A DNA stretch of 64,000 nucleotides, taken from contig CM051029.1 in assembly GCA_027627225.1 (NCBI GenBank), positions 22,494,856-22,558,855 on the forward strand, written 5' to 3'. Below the pieces are notes generated by a model. The model made no database searches. It was not told the DNA's origin and saw only the letters and a program-made list of their open reading frames with translations. The DNA is from Congeria kusceri. Taxonomy: Eukaryota > Mollusca > Bivalvia > Myida > Dreissenidae. Below, piece by piece: positions 1 through 12,655 of this stretch (positions are counted from its first letter, which is position 1; each line of letters starts with the position of its first letter). A program made the position numbers and the translations under genes.

Positions 1-840
1 TGATTAAAGACAATGCGTAACTTACATAACAATGTTAATCAAATAAAACAGGTTCCGAAATAATGTCTAATGTAAACTGGTGCTCGTACATATTAACCAT
101 ATGAATAATTATAAAGCTTCGGTATTTCTGCATATAGATCTACTTCGTTACTTTTTAGAGCTCGTGTGAAGATATTAAAAAATATACATGCATGGTGTAA
201 GGTCGTTTTTTTATATATTTTTTTGAAAGGTTGTTTATATAAACATATAAATACTAGTCACAAATAGGCGAGTGTTTTGTTTTCCTTTGAACCGGGTCCT
301 TTCCCTCGACAGTGCAATGGTTCATATTTGTATTCTTTCTTCTTGCTTGCCAAAATAGTATTTACATTTGTAGCTCAAGCAAAATCAAATGCCTATATGT
401 GTTATTAGTCGACGTACATTGTGTCGCATTTTTTGCGACAGTAAAGGTACACAATGCAACACGAAAAATTCTAGTTGTTTTAGAAATATCCCTTTTTAAA
501 ATTCAATGCATGTAACACGTATGCTTGTTTATACAACTTAATGACATCTTCATCGTCTTTCAAACAAGCTTGATATTTCTATCATTTCATGGCTTTTTCA
601 ACTGCAAGTCGTATATTAGTCGAGCGTGTTAAATATGAAATCGAATCGACAGCTTTCAACTGCTTAAAGTATTCAAATACTTCTATGAATGATCTCGTAT
701 TATGTGATATGTTAATAAAGTAATTTGCCAAAATAGCGAACGCAGCTTATTAACAAATATGGATTATTTTAATGTAAAAGTTAAATGATATTACTCGATA
801 TATTTATGTAAATATAATTGCAACGCCAAAATAATACAGT
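1..840. other. AT-rich non-coding sequence
   Basis: No coding exon, RNA gene or recognisable repeat is supported here. The short open frames have no family resemblance and look like chance. Confidence 0.6.
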
Positions 841-847
841 CAGTACA

Positions 848-1090
848 TATAACCGTCTCCGTGGCCTAGTGGTTAGGGCTTTCGCCTACAGAGCGGGAGT
901 TCAAAGGTTCGAGTCTCGCACAGGGCTTGTTATGATACGGCCGGTATCCTACCCAGCAGATAGTTAAATCGAATGCGCCCGGCATATAGGATAGGAATCG
1001 GGAATAAAGATGTTCATCAGTAAAAGGTGTCACATAAGTCAAAACTGGCTGGCCCTTAATAGCGAGGGGTGACACTATAATAAACAAACT
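848..1090 (+). repeat. tRNA-derived SINE-like element
   Basis: A pol III A-box-like stretch (TGGCCTAGTGGTTAGGGC) starts near 861 and a B-box-like GGTTCGAGTCT near 906, spaced as in a tRNA. The ends do not form an acceptor stem, so this is not a functional tRNA. A unique tail follows to about 1090. This head-plus-tail layout is that of a tRNA-derived SINE; the family is not identified. Confidence 0.55.
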
Positions 1091-1253
1091 TTATAACTTG
1101 TGCTCCGCTGATGGTCCTGACGAGGTTTGGTTGGCAACACCGACTATGCTGTGTTTTCATGCTGATTATCATCTGCAGACAGAGTGGAATATTCGTGAAC
1201 ACCACTCTACCCGAGAGTGTCATACTTGTTTTCTGGACCAGTGCCTGAAATAT

Positions 1254-1265
1254 GGGGGGGGGGGG
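1254..1265 (+). repeat. poly-G tract (12 G)
   Basis: An uninterrupted run of 12 G, directly visible. No function is implied. Confidence 0.9.
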
Positions 1266-1412
1266 TGATTGTGTGATAACAAAACCAACTAATATCTTGG
1301 ACTGCTCTAGGAAGTCAGGTCAGCCGGATGTCGCTATAAATGAAATACATATTGTGGTGACCTCGAACTCATAGGAATAGATATTAACACGTAATAATCG
1401 AATATGCATTAC

Positions 1413-1733
1413 CGAATCTGCAAGTTTCGTAAATTTGGTTTGTGTTTTGACCGACATTGCTTCTTCTGTAAATAAAAAAGAAACAAGATTTGCCAGTCGT
1501 GTCAGTTAATATGTTCAACACTGTGAGTTCCAGTTCCAGAACTGCAGTGTTCGTAGCCTTCCTGGTGAGCCAGAACACGGATGTATCGAGTACACTTGCT
1601 CCGGACAGGATCGAGTCGCCGAGGTTAAACACCACTATACTGCTGTCACTGCAGACACGACAGGTCAGGTTTACATTTGATTCGGGGTCCACGATATAGC
1701 GGTCCGTTGTTAAAGACACGTCACACGTCAGTA
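1413..1733 (-). CDS. Ig-like domain exon (partial secreted or receptor gene)
   Basis: An open minus-strand exon of 321 bp (107 codons) lies between an acceptor (CTTCTAG, exon from 1733) and a donor (TTCG|GTAATG, exon to 1413). Both borders are phase 1, the usual symmetry of Ig-domain exons. The frame contains NVNLTCRVC, a tryptophan in SVFWLTRK and a late LTDTTGKSC, resembling the Ig pattern of early Cys, Trp, and D-x-G-x-x-C. It joins in frame to the signal-peptide-like exon at 1944-2037. Further exons would lie to the left, outside the window or unrecognised. Ligand and role are unknown, and it could be a decayed copy. The Ig call is inference from spacing and phase. Confidence 0.45.
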
Positions 1734-1943
1734 CTAGAAGGGTTCATAAACAGTGTTATAATCTTAATCTGAGTTAAATACAATGTTATTGTTAATGTTC
1801 TAGAATCATTGTATGCAATGTTATTGTGTTGTACTTGAATATGACGTTAAACAAGAGGAACACAGTGTAAAGTACAAATTGTTCGGTATTTTATTTGACT
1901 TTTTCTGAATTACTATGAAATTAAAACACACAAGATTTCCTAC

Positions 1944-2037
1944 CTCCTGTCGAGAGCAGGAAAACGAGCCAGACACTCCTGGTTGGAGGCAGTAGTATCC
2001 TGAGTTTACCTATGATAATATCCTTTGAAAATTTCAT
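1944..2037 (-). CDS. Signal-peptide-like first coding exon upstream of the Ig-like exon
   Basis: On the minus strand an ATG at 2037 opens a short frame with basic residues followed by a hydrophobic core (VWLVFLLSTG). It ends at a donor (GGAG|GTAGGA). The exon is 94 bp (phase 1), exactly the phase needed by the Ig-like exon 210 bp downstream, and the splice continues as ...STGVLTCDVSL. That phase match is the main support. Start choice and expression are unproven. Confidence 0.35.
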
Positions 2038-2239
2038 TTTGTCGATCTTAAACGTTCTGACTTTCAGTTCAAGTGAAAGGAAAATCACCTGCGGATTATC
2101 AAACAAAAGTTAGATATTTAAGTTTCATTCTATATTTCCACCTATAAGCGGGTTTAGAGGGTGGCTGAAGCGGCACACGTCCCCTCTAAAATTTTACAAA
2201 TTCGATTTTTAAACCTCAAAATATTGTAAACATATCGTT

Positions 2240-2872
2240 CATTGAAAGCCAAAAGGGCTTTTTTGCACATAAACTGATTGCCCGTTTTAGATATACATTT
2301 TGTTGCCAATGACGTGTACTTTAACACTGTTTGTGTTTCACCATAAAGTATCAGTCAATGTCGGATCTGGCCCATATCGGACATTGACTTAGACTTTATG
2401 GTCAAACAAAAACAGTGCAAGTTTGGACAAGATTAGGCAATAAATGAAGTATCTATGCTCCACATTGTCTTTTTTTTCTCGCTACCAAGGGCCAATAAAT
2501 CTGGTTTTTGTATCCCAATCTAGGCCATTTGTTTTAAATTATTTTAAAACAGTGCAAGTTTGGTCAAGTTCAGATGTAAAATGAAGTCTGTATGTTGCAC
2601 AAAGTCCATTTTGCATTTTTTTCTCATGAACAAGCGGCAATAACTATTGTGTTCCTGGTCCGATCTAGCCCATTATCGAACCTAACCGAGATTTTATGGT
2701 CATGCACAACTGTTCAACTTTGGTAAAGATTGAATGGAAAGTGAAGTCTGTTTCGCGTCTACTGGCCCAATTGTTGACGCATAACGGCCCATAGACGACG
2801 GACGACGCAGGAAAATCCCCCTATACCAATAGCTCATCGAGCAGGATGTGCTCAGGTGAGCTAAAACAGTTT
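2240..2872 (-). mobile_element. Copy of the 'AGCTCACCTGAGC' element family
   Basis: The right end (about 2780-2872) reads GACGACGGACGACGC, CCCCTATACCAATAGCTCA, then CAGGTGAGCTAAAA. The same ordered blocks recur at 28840-29622, and the reverse of the terminus opens the elements at 37677 and 41952. No protein is encoded. The left boundary is approximate. Confidence 0.6.
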
Positions 2873-3084
2873 ATTGGCAGCCTTTTCAGTTACTGAAAGG
2901 TTCCAGCCCCTCTAACTCAAAATCCTTGACCCGCACCTGCCACCATATCTTTGTATACATTGTAGTGCAATAGTATACACACAGGGCGACATTTGTACTA
3001 TATATAATTAATAAGGATCTATTACATTATTTTAACATCAGCGTTGATTTAACATTCAATTACGAAAGAGCGATAGTCTTTGTT

Positions 3085-3470
3085 AGCCTGGGTTGGGCGT
3101 AAACAAGTTGTTTGTTTCCGCTTACCCGACCCCCAACCTATTTTTTTCCGCGGACCCTAAAAGTTTTTTTGCCTATCGATTATTTTTCTGACTTTCGGAC
3201 GAAAGAGCCTTTTTACTTATATGCAACTTTTCGGTAAATCATATTTTGAAAATGTAAATTTTAACATCATTTGTAAAATGTCTTTTTTCTATGACCTTAT
3301 GTATAGCTAATGTACAGTTCTTAACATGGAGTCCAATGTACCTAAACTGTGTGGTGAATATGACTCGAAGAAAAAGGAGTTACATAAAAGGATGTTATTT
3401 TTACCGCCCCCCCCCCCTCCTTGATTTTTTGGAGATGTAAGCGGAAACCAACAATTATTTTTTTGGCCGT
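3085..3470. mobile_element. MITE-like element with inverted ends
   Basis: Inverted ends face each other: TTGTTTGTTTCCGCTTAC near 3107-3126 and GTAAGCGGAAACCAACAA near 3437-3455. The roughly 0.35 kb between them has no coding potential and contains homopolymer C and T runs. This is a non-autonomous TIR element. No target-site duplication was resolved. Confidence 0.55.
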
Positions 3471-4060
3471 ATGTCTAATAACACATGTATAATTAATGTT
3501 GATTAAATGTATCTAGTGCATTTGTCACTTTGCGTGACTGTAAACTATTTCGATACCCTAATTTTTGCATACTAACTTACATGTCGTATTTTACTATAAT
3601 GTATAGTAAATATCTAATGCACACAGACAGTTATCGAAACACTACTGCTGTTTACCTATATGATATATGTTGTGACATCAGTACACAACTTAAATTCACT
3701 TCACATTTATTTTAATGGTGATATTCACGAATAAATGCTGACATGTTACGCAATCTGGTATGTTCAGATAATGGATTATATGACTTTGTCATCGATGAAT
3801 ATGCACGTGCTGCTCTGACTCGTGCTTAGTCGCTTAGTACAAGCTCGTGACTTCGACACTTGTTGGTGTCTGGTTTTAGTGTACCTTGCATGGACCGCCA
3901 CAAAGCTGACCTTTATTACTTCAATATCATCGCGACCATGCAGGCATGTTAGTTTTAGGCATCAGACATCAATGTTAACCATTATAAGTTTATTACATAA
4001 TGCATATATATGCATGTAGATCTTATTTATTTTGTCTGCTATCAAAGTTAGGGTAGTATG
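3471..4060. other. Non-coding spacer
   Basis: Only short chance ORFs; nothing recognised. Confidence 0.5.
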
Positions 4061-4061
4061 T

Positions 4062-4562
4062 TAAAGGGACTTGTTCACAGATTTTTGTATTTTTTTTAAA
4101 CTTGTCATTCGATAATTATCTAAACTTGAAAAAGCATCTGAACTAAGGAACTCAAGTAATATTACAAAACAATAGCATCAAAAACAATTTAAAAATGTGC
4201 TACCAACGGGGATCGAACCTACAGCTTCCGGATCAAAAGTCAGACGTTCAAACTGCTCGGCCAAACTCATGTATGTACATGTCTGTGTAATTTTTACTTT
4301 ATGTAACTGATTCACGTGTTTTCAACAATTTTTCAACAAAAACAACAGACGTACGCCAAAATATTCATTGGTTTCGCGTTACATTACAAACGCTTTTTAA
4401 TTTTATCCAATGATGATTACTCATCGACGACACGCTATTTTCAACATACATCTATGTCAGTAGTGCTTTTTTGCTCCTTTATGTACGGCTTTCTTTTATT
4501 TTGGAATCTGTGACAATTTTTTTTTTTTTTCAATCCGTCAATTGAACAGGTCCCTTCAAAAA
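4062..4562. mobile_element. TIR MITE containing a tRNA-like segment
   Basis: The ends AAAGGGACTTGTTCACAG (about 4063) and TGAACAGGTCCCTTC (about 4543) are inverted repeats, about 0.5 kb apart. Inside, on the minus strand at 4200-4275, lies a tRNA-Leu/Ser-like segment with an A box (TGGCCGAGCAG) and a B box (GGTTCGATCCC). A related element is at 21100-21560, with its own tRNA-like piece at the same internal position. Confidence 0.6.
4203..4270 (-). pseudogene. tRNA-like sequence within a MITE
   Basis: The minus strand has TGGCCGAGCAG and GGTTCGATCCC at tRNA spacing. The anticodon arm and acceptor stem do not pair properly, so this is a tRNA relic carried by the element. Confidence 0.5.
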
Positions 4563-5845
4563 TGTTGCTGCATGTTGTCCGCACAGTTTTCGTTATAACA
4601 CAACAATGATGTTGATTGTAATGTTAACATGTTTATTCCGATTTAAAGACATATTCATTGTTCATTGTATTTAGATACATGAGAATATTGAAACAATATG
4701 ATCGTTAACAATATGAACAATAACCCAACTCGAATGGGTTTACTATATCACAATCAGCTTTTAATTTTAAAAAAATGCCGATGGTCGGATCGAAGCGGGG
4801 ACTGATTGTTATAATAGAGGAACGATATACACATGTAAGCACTAATAAAAGTTCACGGAATTATACAGTTTATAGCATGAACACGTGAGTGTAAATCCAC
4901 AAGTGTTTACAGTTCTTTTGCGTGACCGCTCCACTTGCTCTTGTACAGGTAGTATCTGACCATGTCGGCGCCGGCCAGCGCGTACACTTATTCGAATGTT
5001 TATTCTAAAACATTTATCGTCATTTATACGGTTTGTATTTTTTATTATTGAAAGCAACCCCAGATTATATAATGAACTCACCAAGAAACTGTTTTCTCCA
5101 GAAACAGTTTTATTTTGTTTTACCCAACACAAATCGTGCTGTAAATATTAACCTTTCAAGTTTCTGATGAGATATATTTGCAATAAATATTCTTCGGATC
5201 TATATTACTACAATTGTGTTTACCGCTGTATTCACTAAAATGATACGTCGAACAGTGTCCGTTTTTTGTTGTTCGCAGAACAACTATATGTATCGCTTCT
5301 AAAATCCAAAGGTAAGATTCACTATGATTTTAACTCAGGTATTATAACGCGACAGTAAGAAGTGCTGTCTGAATATCATGAACGTTTTCCAAATGCATCC
5401 ATCGTTTTGATGAGGAATGTGATTAGAAAGTAATATGTTTAACACAAACTAAAAACGTCAAGTAATTCACAGCTTTAAGTGTAGTATCAAATTTTGAGAC
5501 TAAAAATCGCGGAAGAAAGTAGTCCACTATGCAGCGTTCGAATTCATTGATAAATCGTTTAATTGGGTCACGCGCCAAGTAGAATCATGGACATAGTATA
5601 ATCCTAACGTATTCATCTCGCTTTTGTCAATGCAAGTTAAGGTGTTTATGCGTGGTGTTTAAAAATGTATAACTTTTCATTTTACCCTATATTATTCCAT
5701 TACTTTTATTATTCACATTGTCGTAATAATAAAGAACGAAATGGAATTCACAGTTTATCGGTAATTACGCAGTACTGGTACTAGCAATAGCGGTCGGTTA
5801 CACTCCAGTAAGCTTATCAGAAACTTACGATCGCTTTGGGAACAG
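4563..5845. other. Non-coding spacer
   Basis: No exon with family resemblance and no clear repeat. Confidence 0.5.
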
Positions 5846-5852
5846 ACTCATG

Positions 5853-5924
5853 GCCGAGTGGTTAACGCGTTAGGCTCTCACACCGGCGGTCGGGGATCGA
5901 TTCACATGAGAGGCAGGATTTTTT
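5853..5924 (+). pseudogene. tRNA-like sequence (Leu/Ser type), probably a pseudogene
   Basis: GACTCATGGCCGAGTGG is followed by a B-box-like GGGATCGATTCAC and then ATGAGAG, and a T run (pol III stop) lies just downstream. The first seven bases GACTCAT pair with ATGAGAG at five of seven positions, so a partial acceptor stem survives. The anticodon arm is not convincing and the B box is altered. A real but degraded tRNA gene or a SINE head fits best. Confidence 0.45.
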
Positions 5925-7650
5925 TCTAATTTTTATTTATTTTACTTGTGTTTCACGGAAAATAAGCGTTTCTACTCCAGATGCTTTATTAATTGAACAA
6001 GAAGACTTTAAAAAAATCAATAGTCTGCAAGTAACTTCCTTCAAGCATTTTAAAACAGTTCCAAACATTATCGCACAACACCTTTGCTAACACGGTTGAA
6101 AAGCTTGTAACACTGTCGTTGCATTCATAATAATGTTAAATATTGTTTAAAGTTAGCATAGAGTTTTTTTTAAGGTTTAAATTAAGTTTTGCTTAACGCC
6201 AAGGTTATTTCTCTTCGACAAATGAATCTACAGTCTTCCACGGAGATTGCCTGGTAATAAAACTGATAACCATCATTGTCAACTATATACCCGGAGAATG
6301 TGTTGGTAATTAAAATTTAATGGCCGAATGTCGGAATGCCATTAAGAGTAAGATAATTATGTGTGTACCCAACAGAAAGACCATGATATTGTACACCGGA
6401 CAAAAAAATGGCTCATCAGGTTTCTTGCCCGACAATATTTTTCATTTTCAATTGAAAGTTGTTTTGACAGGATTTATATAATAATTATTTCATAGTATTG
6501 TAAGCTGCTGTATGTGGCTGCCTAGTGTTCACACCTGTTAACGTTTTAAATAGTGGCGTACGTTTTACAATAGACCTCAATTCATCAGCTGCACATTTGA
6601 CAACAGATACCATTATAATCGGCATTATTGAGAGACAAATACTAACCTAACTACTCAATGGCGATATATATTTTAAAATCTGATTTTATTACGTGGCAAT
6701 ATCTATTTTGACGACGCATTTTGAAGATTATAAATCGCTAAGCAATGTCGCTGTTCAAGTTATATTTATAATGTTGACACAAATATTATAGTAAAACACG
6801 GAATGTAAGATTCAACTAAATGTAGTTTTACGAATATTTTAGTTTAATGTTTGAGTGTGTTTTTTTTGAAAGAACATATTATCATGCATAACACGTCGTG
6901 TTTGTTGGTTCTGGCTTCTTTACCAGAATTTAAATTCAGTAATTTTCATTTTATTCACATAAGAACACTGAACGAGTTATTAGCGCAACTATCATGTTAA
7001 CCAAAAAAATATTTATAAGATTATAATCACTGTATTTAAGGTGACATATGATATGACATACCTCTCTAATTGCCCAGATTGTCCATGATAACGCATCGGG
7101 GTTTTCATTTTATGTTATTATATGGTCATTTAGGTGACTTCATACAATTTTATTTTAATAACTGGTTCTAATATACAATTTTAATATTATTGTATTTTCA
7201 ATATATTTGCAAAACATTCTACAAAACACACCATAACGGGTCTAAAGTGCCTATTGCACTAAGTTATTTGGACAAGTCGATAAGATCCATCGGACGCTAT
7301 GATATTGAACAGTGCACTAACATTTTCAATAACTACTAGTAAAAACGAATGTTATAACAGTTTGAATCTGTTCTGTTTAATTAAAACTTGTGTTGCTAAT
7401 AACATTTGAATATAGTGAGTTGTGCCCATTGTTACGCAACAGCGAACAACTGCAGTGCCTTCAGCGCTTTGATTATTTATAGCTACTCTGACGAAATGTT
7501 TGCCTAACCTAAATCGCAATAAGACTTCAGATTCCTCGTGAGTTGCTCGTCTGTAACATCGATATCTCTGCTTTTAGAGTGACACTCTTTGATAGTTAAC
7601 AATTATCAAAACAATATTAAGCGAAAATTCGTATTATTTCATATTTAGAT
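5925..7650. other. AT-rich non-coding spacer
   Basis: No coding exon or RNA gene recognised. Confidence 0.5.
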
Positions 7651-7659
7651 TTAGAAACA

Positions 7660-8308
7660 AAACAGCGCGGGGGACACCGCGCTCGACTTTTATTGTACTT
7701 GTCAGAGTTACTTGATTTTCTTTCTAAAACAAACTGTTTGGATAGTATGTGCCAATTAAACAAATTTAATTTAGTACTCGAGTTATCAAGTGAAAAGCAC
7801 TCTCATGTAATTTCTCGCTATACGGTATCAATAAAAGGAGTTTCAATAAAATATTCCAATTTGTTCTCGAGTTATTGAGCAGAAACTGTTTTCTTCTACT
7901 TTTAGTAACAGTGACATTTCTAAGTGTAAGAAGGTCCATAATGGTGACAAATTTCAAACTAGAGTTATCAAAATTGGCTTATGGTTTCATTTTTATATAT
8001 ATTGAATAAGTGTTTTAAGTTTCAATGAAATCCCTCGAGCCATTCCTGAGAAACTAGCTTACCGAAAAACTATCTAAATAGCTTGACTGTTAAATTTCTA
8101 AGTGTAAAAAGACCCATAATTTTGACAAATTTCAAACTAGAGTTACTACACTTGGCCTGTAGGTTCATTTCAATAAGAGGAATATTTTTTTTTTTGAATG
8201 TAATCTTTCAAGTCCTTCCTGAACTAAACTAGTTTACCGAAAACTTTAACCTAGCCCGGACGCCGTCGCTGGGGCGAGTAGAATAAAGTCGAGCGAAAAA
8301 AACTAAGC
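7660..8308. mobile_element. Non-autonomous element, GCTCGACTTTT family (short copy)
   Basis: It begins with ACAGCGCG...CCGCGCTCGACTTTTA and ends GGGGCGAGTAGAATAAAGTCGAGCG, so the ends are imperfect inverted repeats around GCTCGACTTT. The internal motifs (GAAACTAGCTTACCGAAAAAC, TTTGACAAATTTCAAACTAG) recur in the longer copy at 16022-18003. No protein is encoded. Confidence 0.6.
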
Positions 8309-10017
8309 TTGTTAATAAGGACAACAAAATGGTGTTTTTCTTGTTGACTAAGGATGTAACTTCTGAGTTGTTCCTAGCATACCAGTGCGATTATTCGTGC
8401 GATCCTTATCTGAGTAGTAATGAAACTAAAATAGGTGCATAATTATATTCCCATGAGAATTTTGATAATGTTTTCAAAACATATATTACTGGAGTATGTG
8501 ATCGTGTATGTGAACCGGGGAACATAATTATATTGTCTTAAAAATGAAAAGAAAAGAGATATGTCATCACAGTCATGCTTAAACATTATGTTTATTATTC
8601 GTGTATGTGAATGCCTTCACGTCGAGCCAGTCGAGCTGTATTACTATATTGTGCGCCCAAGTTGAATATTCAGCTCGCGAAATTGAGTGCGGGTGAAAAA
8701 TCAGCTAGAGTTCATATCTATTTATAGATACCGGTACACACCAATGTGAATATTTAGTACAGGAATATTGCGTATATACGGGTATAAAAATGTATTTAAT
8801 CATGCTAATTATATCTGAGCATATATTTGTAACGTAATATTATATTAGTATTGCACGATATTCTCTCTGAAAAACAATTTTACATCATAATGTTACCAGC
8901 ATGACCGCAAGCGCTTCACGCTAAGGTACATAATAGTCCTGTTGTGTGTATTTGGGTTATGTGGATTGCCGCTAGCTAAATAGATTATGCACGAAAGTGA
9001 GTTGTGCCGTGTACGTGTCCAACCTATTTCAGAAGTATCTCTATGTGACTGTTCCATCGCAAACACTGAAAACGGTCTGATTACAGTATACTAGTATAGT
9101 GTGTCCTCTGGTGAGTGGTTGCATTATTTTTAGACTGTTGGCGGTCTTTTGAGAGGGTTATTCATAAAACAGGTATCGCGGAAAACTACTTATATTCTTT
9201 GCAGGTTACGAGTCAGTTAATCGAAACTTGAAAGAGTCCTTCTTCAAAACAGCAGACATTCACGAATGTGTTCTTACCTTTTAATTATTTAAGATAATGT
9301 ATGTCGATCCTGTGTATTATAATGTGTGTATCATATGTTTTATTACAATTACAGTTTCTAAAAGTCAATTCATTAACAATGATCGTCAAAGTAATTACGC
9401 CCCTATTTTCGCTATTTACTGGAATGTAACCGAAATATTCACTTGGGTATCTTGGAATAATACCACTAAATTAATGCGCTACTTCGGTTATTTTTGACTA
9501 ATTGTGAAAGTGTTATTTCTTGTAAAGGATTCTTATTCTGCATATTTTGACATCAAATTACTGCAATGTATTAAGTTTCAACTGTCGTATGGAAAATCGA
9601 GAGCACGCACCGTATTACCTACTTTTCACTCAGTAGGCTACGAATCACTAACAATCGATGCTCCTTACTAACAGGCTTTATCGATCATTCTGCATGGCTC
9701 GTTGCAGATTGACTTGTTAACTGGCGTGTATATAATTCCGTTTGCATTAGATAATTAGCATTAAAAATATGCTTTCGTTAGTTACAAATAAATTTTTATT
9801 ATGATGTCGTATACTATAGAATAAGAAGCCATATTATCAAGCTTAAAGGTGGGGAAGTCATTCAAACAAATGTTTCCTTTTTAGCTGAAATGCACTTATT
9901 ATTTACATGCTATAAACATAACATAGGAATCACTAATATCGAATAAATCAACAAATACGAGTGTCGAATTTTGCATTGCTTATTAGTGTTATGTAACCTA
10001 AAGCAACTGTCGAGTAT
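8309..10017. other. AT-rich non-coding spacer
   Basis: No exon, RNA gene or clear repeat is supported. Confidence 0.5.
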
Positions 10018-10490
10018 AGGTTACGCATGCGCGAATAAATTCCTTCTTTGTTACATATAAAATATTCAAAGTTTGATCTCACTTTTCACCATGACCAAGC
10101 AACTTTCCAATATATCACCATACATTGTTGGAAAGATGAGGACATAACCTTTTGAAAAAACAGCATGTCAACAAATTCTATGCGTTGTAAGTCAAAATAT
10201 TTACATTAGAAAAAACACACCGGTTTTGACGGGCATGGAGGGTGCCATTTTGCGCATGAATACATGGGCCAAAATTTGTGAAGCTGGGAACCACTTGACA
10301 AAAGTAGTGCACAAAAACAGCCTTTTTTTCTTATTGCTTACATATATACCTTTAAAATGAGACCAAAACATATCATTTAAACTGTATTTTACAAATTATA
10401 TGCATCCTGTACTCAATCATAGGTGCTTATTATCTAACTGACAACCTCGAGGATGTGATTTCCGTTTTGGGTTAATTAGACCTTTAAGAG
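10018..10490 (+). repeat. Left copy of a ~470-bp direct repeat (MITE or LTR)
   Basis: It runs from GGTTACGCATGCGCGAATAA to GTTAATTAGACCTTTAA and is repeated with a few scattered differences at 12185-12655. Its right end ACCTTTAA is the inverse of the TTAAAGGT that opens the second copy. Either these are two insertions of one MITE with TIR TTAAAGGT, or LTR-like repeats around the 1.7 kb between them. The MITE reading explains the inverted termini better. Confidence 0.6.
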
Positions 10491-12184
10491 AACCCAACCC
10501 TTTTACATTGAATAAAAACCACAATTTTCATCAATCTGATCTATTTCGAGAAAGAACATGAAGTCCTATTACACTGGTTTAAAGATTTATTGGAAAAAAA
10601 AAATAATCGAAAATGTCACCTATAATGGTGTTTTGCGGCAAGAATTTAGACGGAAAAAAATGTACTTGGGTACATCTGGAAAACATGCTTTTAACTCAGA
10701 ATTAAGCATAAGTTTGAGTTTTAATAGGCATAGCAGATACAATATATAAAATCAGAAGTGAAAACAATCTTCATTGGCATTCTCCATATTAAAGAATAGG
10801 TTTTTAATCCGTTTCAAATAAAAACTTTTTTTTAAGTTTCTGCATGTTTGGGGGTAAAATCCATATAAATGTATTATTTCAGATGCCATTTGACCCCAGA
10901 AAAGGGTTTGTTGGCATAACAATCAACAGATTGGACCTCCTGTCACACAATAAAAAAAGAATTTGACCCCAAAATGTCAATGCCAGATATTAATTAACAG
11001 TCTTCCGCCACACCTTAACCTGTGGGTGAGGTCAGCCGCCTGCAATCTTCAATCTGTTTCAGGTACTCTCTGCTCTGTAATCTTTGAAAATAAAAAGAGT
11101 TTCTGTGCATGATTACTCAATATTGTGATTACTAGTGTAAGTTAGATACAATAAGTGTACATATACAATAGTTTACAAAGTTTTGTTTACTGCGAAAAGG
11201 CTAGTCGCTATGCCGGCTTCAGATTGTCGAGCTCATGTGCGAACAGTTCAGTTCAGTTGAGAGTCCCAACAAGGGTTAAACTCTTGCTTTTCCTTTTCCT
11301 ACTGGTGTTGATAAGAAGTATGCCAGGCTGGAAAAGAAGTCATTAGATAGTAGAGTACATGACAATAATCATGTACTAACCTTCAAAGATACCGATGGTA
11401 CGGACACGACTGTGTCAGCTTTACGGCCCCGCCCCAACGCTCCAGTGTAGTTGACAAGTACAGTAGTTTTGATGACTCGTCACTTCATCCAGACATGTAT
11501 ACCAATGAGTTGATGGTTCCGGCTGAGGTCCTGGTTCTTTTCAACACTGCATTTTAAAAACATACTCAAATTAAACCAAACTGTGGTGGTGATTTTAATT
11601 CTGATGCCGCTAACTCCATTAGGTGGGGTCTAGGTTGGCGTGAGCGGCTAAAGTGTTTTATGCATGCAGTTCATGTATTTTTCAGCTGAAATTCTGATAG
11701 TACAATTAAAAAATAAAATATGAACTAAATAGGATCTGTTAACGTTGCAAATTAGGAAAATTGGTATTATTCAAAGTAGGCAGGTCGGACGGTCGTCATG
11801 GCCAATGCATCGGCCAGTGCGGACACGAACTTTGCAGGCATTATTGTCAGTTACAGGTTCTTAAACTAAATATTCAGGATTACAACACAAGGTATTATGA
11901 CATAAATGAGAGAATTGTTGAAACTAATGCAAATTAATGTCAAAATGAAACTGAAAAACAACACGATGAACACAATGGGTCTTGGATTGCCACTCTGGTG
12001 GACATTTTGCTTTAATTTTCCCATCTTTACCCTGCTAATGCCCCCTAGAGCAACCATCCCATAAAATACAGCCCTAAATGGGGTCAAGGTGGCATCTGGC
12101 AGTTATTCTTTCTAGTACAGTGTGTTTGTAAGAGTCCATTTTCAAAATCTTTGCAGACGACTAATCTTACGGGAAGTTCTTAAA
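10491..12184. other. Interior between the 470-bp repeats, with a decayed coding-like stretch
   Basis: Around 11200-11660 the composition looks coding-like in fragments but is cut by stops and frame changes, and no family is recognised. It may be a dead transposon or processed gene piece. The rest is non-coding. Confidence 0.3.
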
Positions 12185-12655
12185 GGTTACGCATGCGCAA
12201 ATAAATTCCTTCTTTGTTACATATAAAATATTCAAAGTTTGATCTCACTTTTCACCATGACCAAGCTACTTTCCAATATATCACCATACATTGTTGGAAA
12301 GATGAGGACATAACCTTTTGAAAAAACAGCATGTCAAAAAATTCTATGAGTTGTAACCCAAAATATTTACCTTAAAAAAACACACACCGGTTTTGACGGG
12401 CATGGAGGCTGCCATTTTGCGCATGAATACATGGGCCAAAATTTATGAAGCTGGGAACCACTAGACAAAAGTAGTGCACAAAACCAGCCTTTTTTCTTAT
12501 TGCTTACATATATACCTTTAAAATGATACCAAAATATATCACTTAAACTTTATTTTACAAATTATATGCATCCTGCACTCAATCATATGTGCTTATTATC
12601 TAACTGACATGTAACCCTGATGATGTGACTTCCGTTTTGGGCTAATTAGACCTCT
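12182..12655 (+). repeat. Right copy of the ~470-bp direct repeat
   Basis: It starts TTAAAGGTTACGCATGCGC and ends GCTAATTAGACCTCTA. It aligns over its full length with 10018-10490, with only scattered substitutions. Confidence 0.65.

Noticed and set aside
4203..5924. Functional tRNA genes at 4.2 and 5.85 kb
   Set aside because: A and B boxes are present, but acceptor and anticodon stems do not pair well; they sit in or resemble mobile elements.
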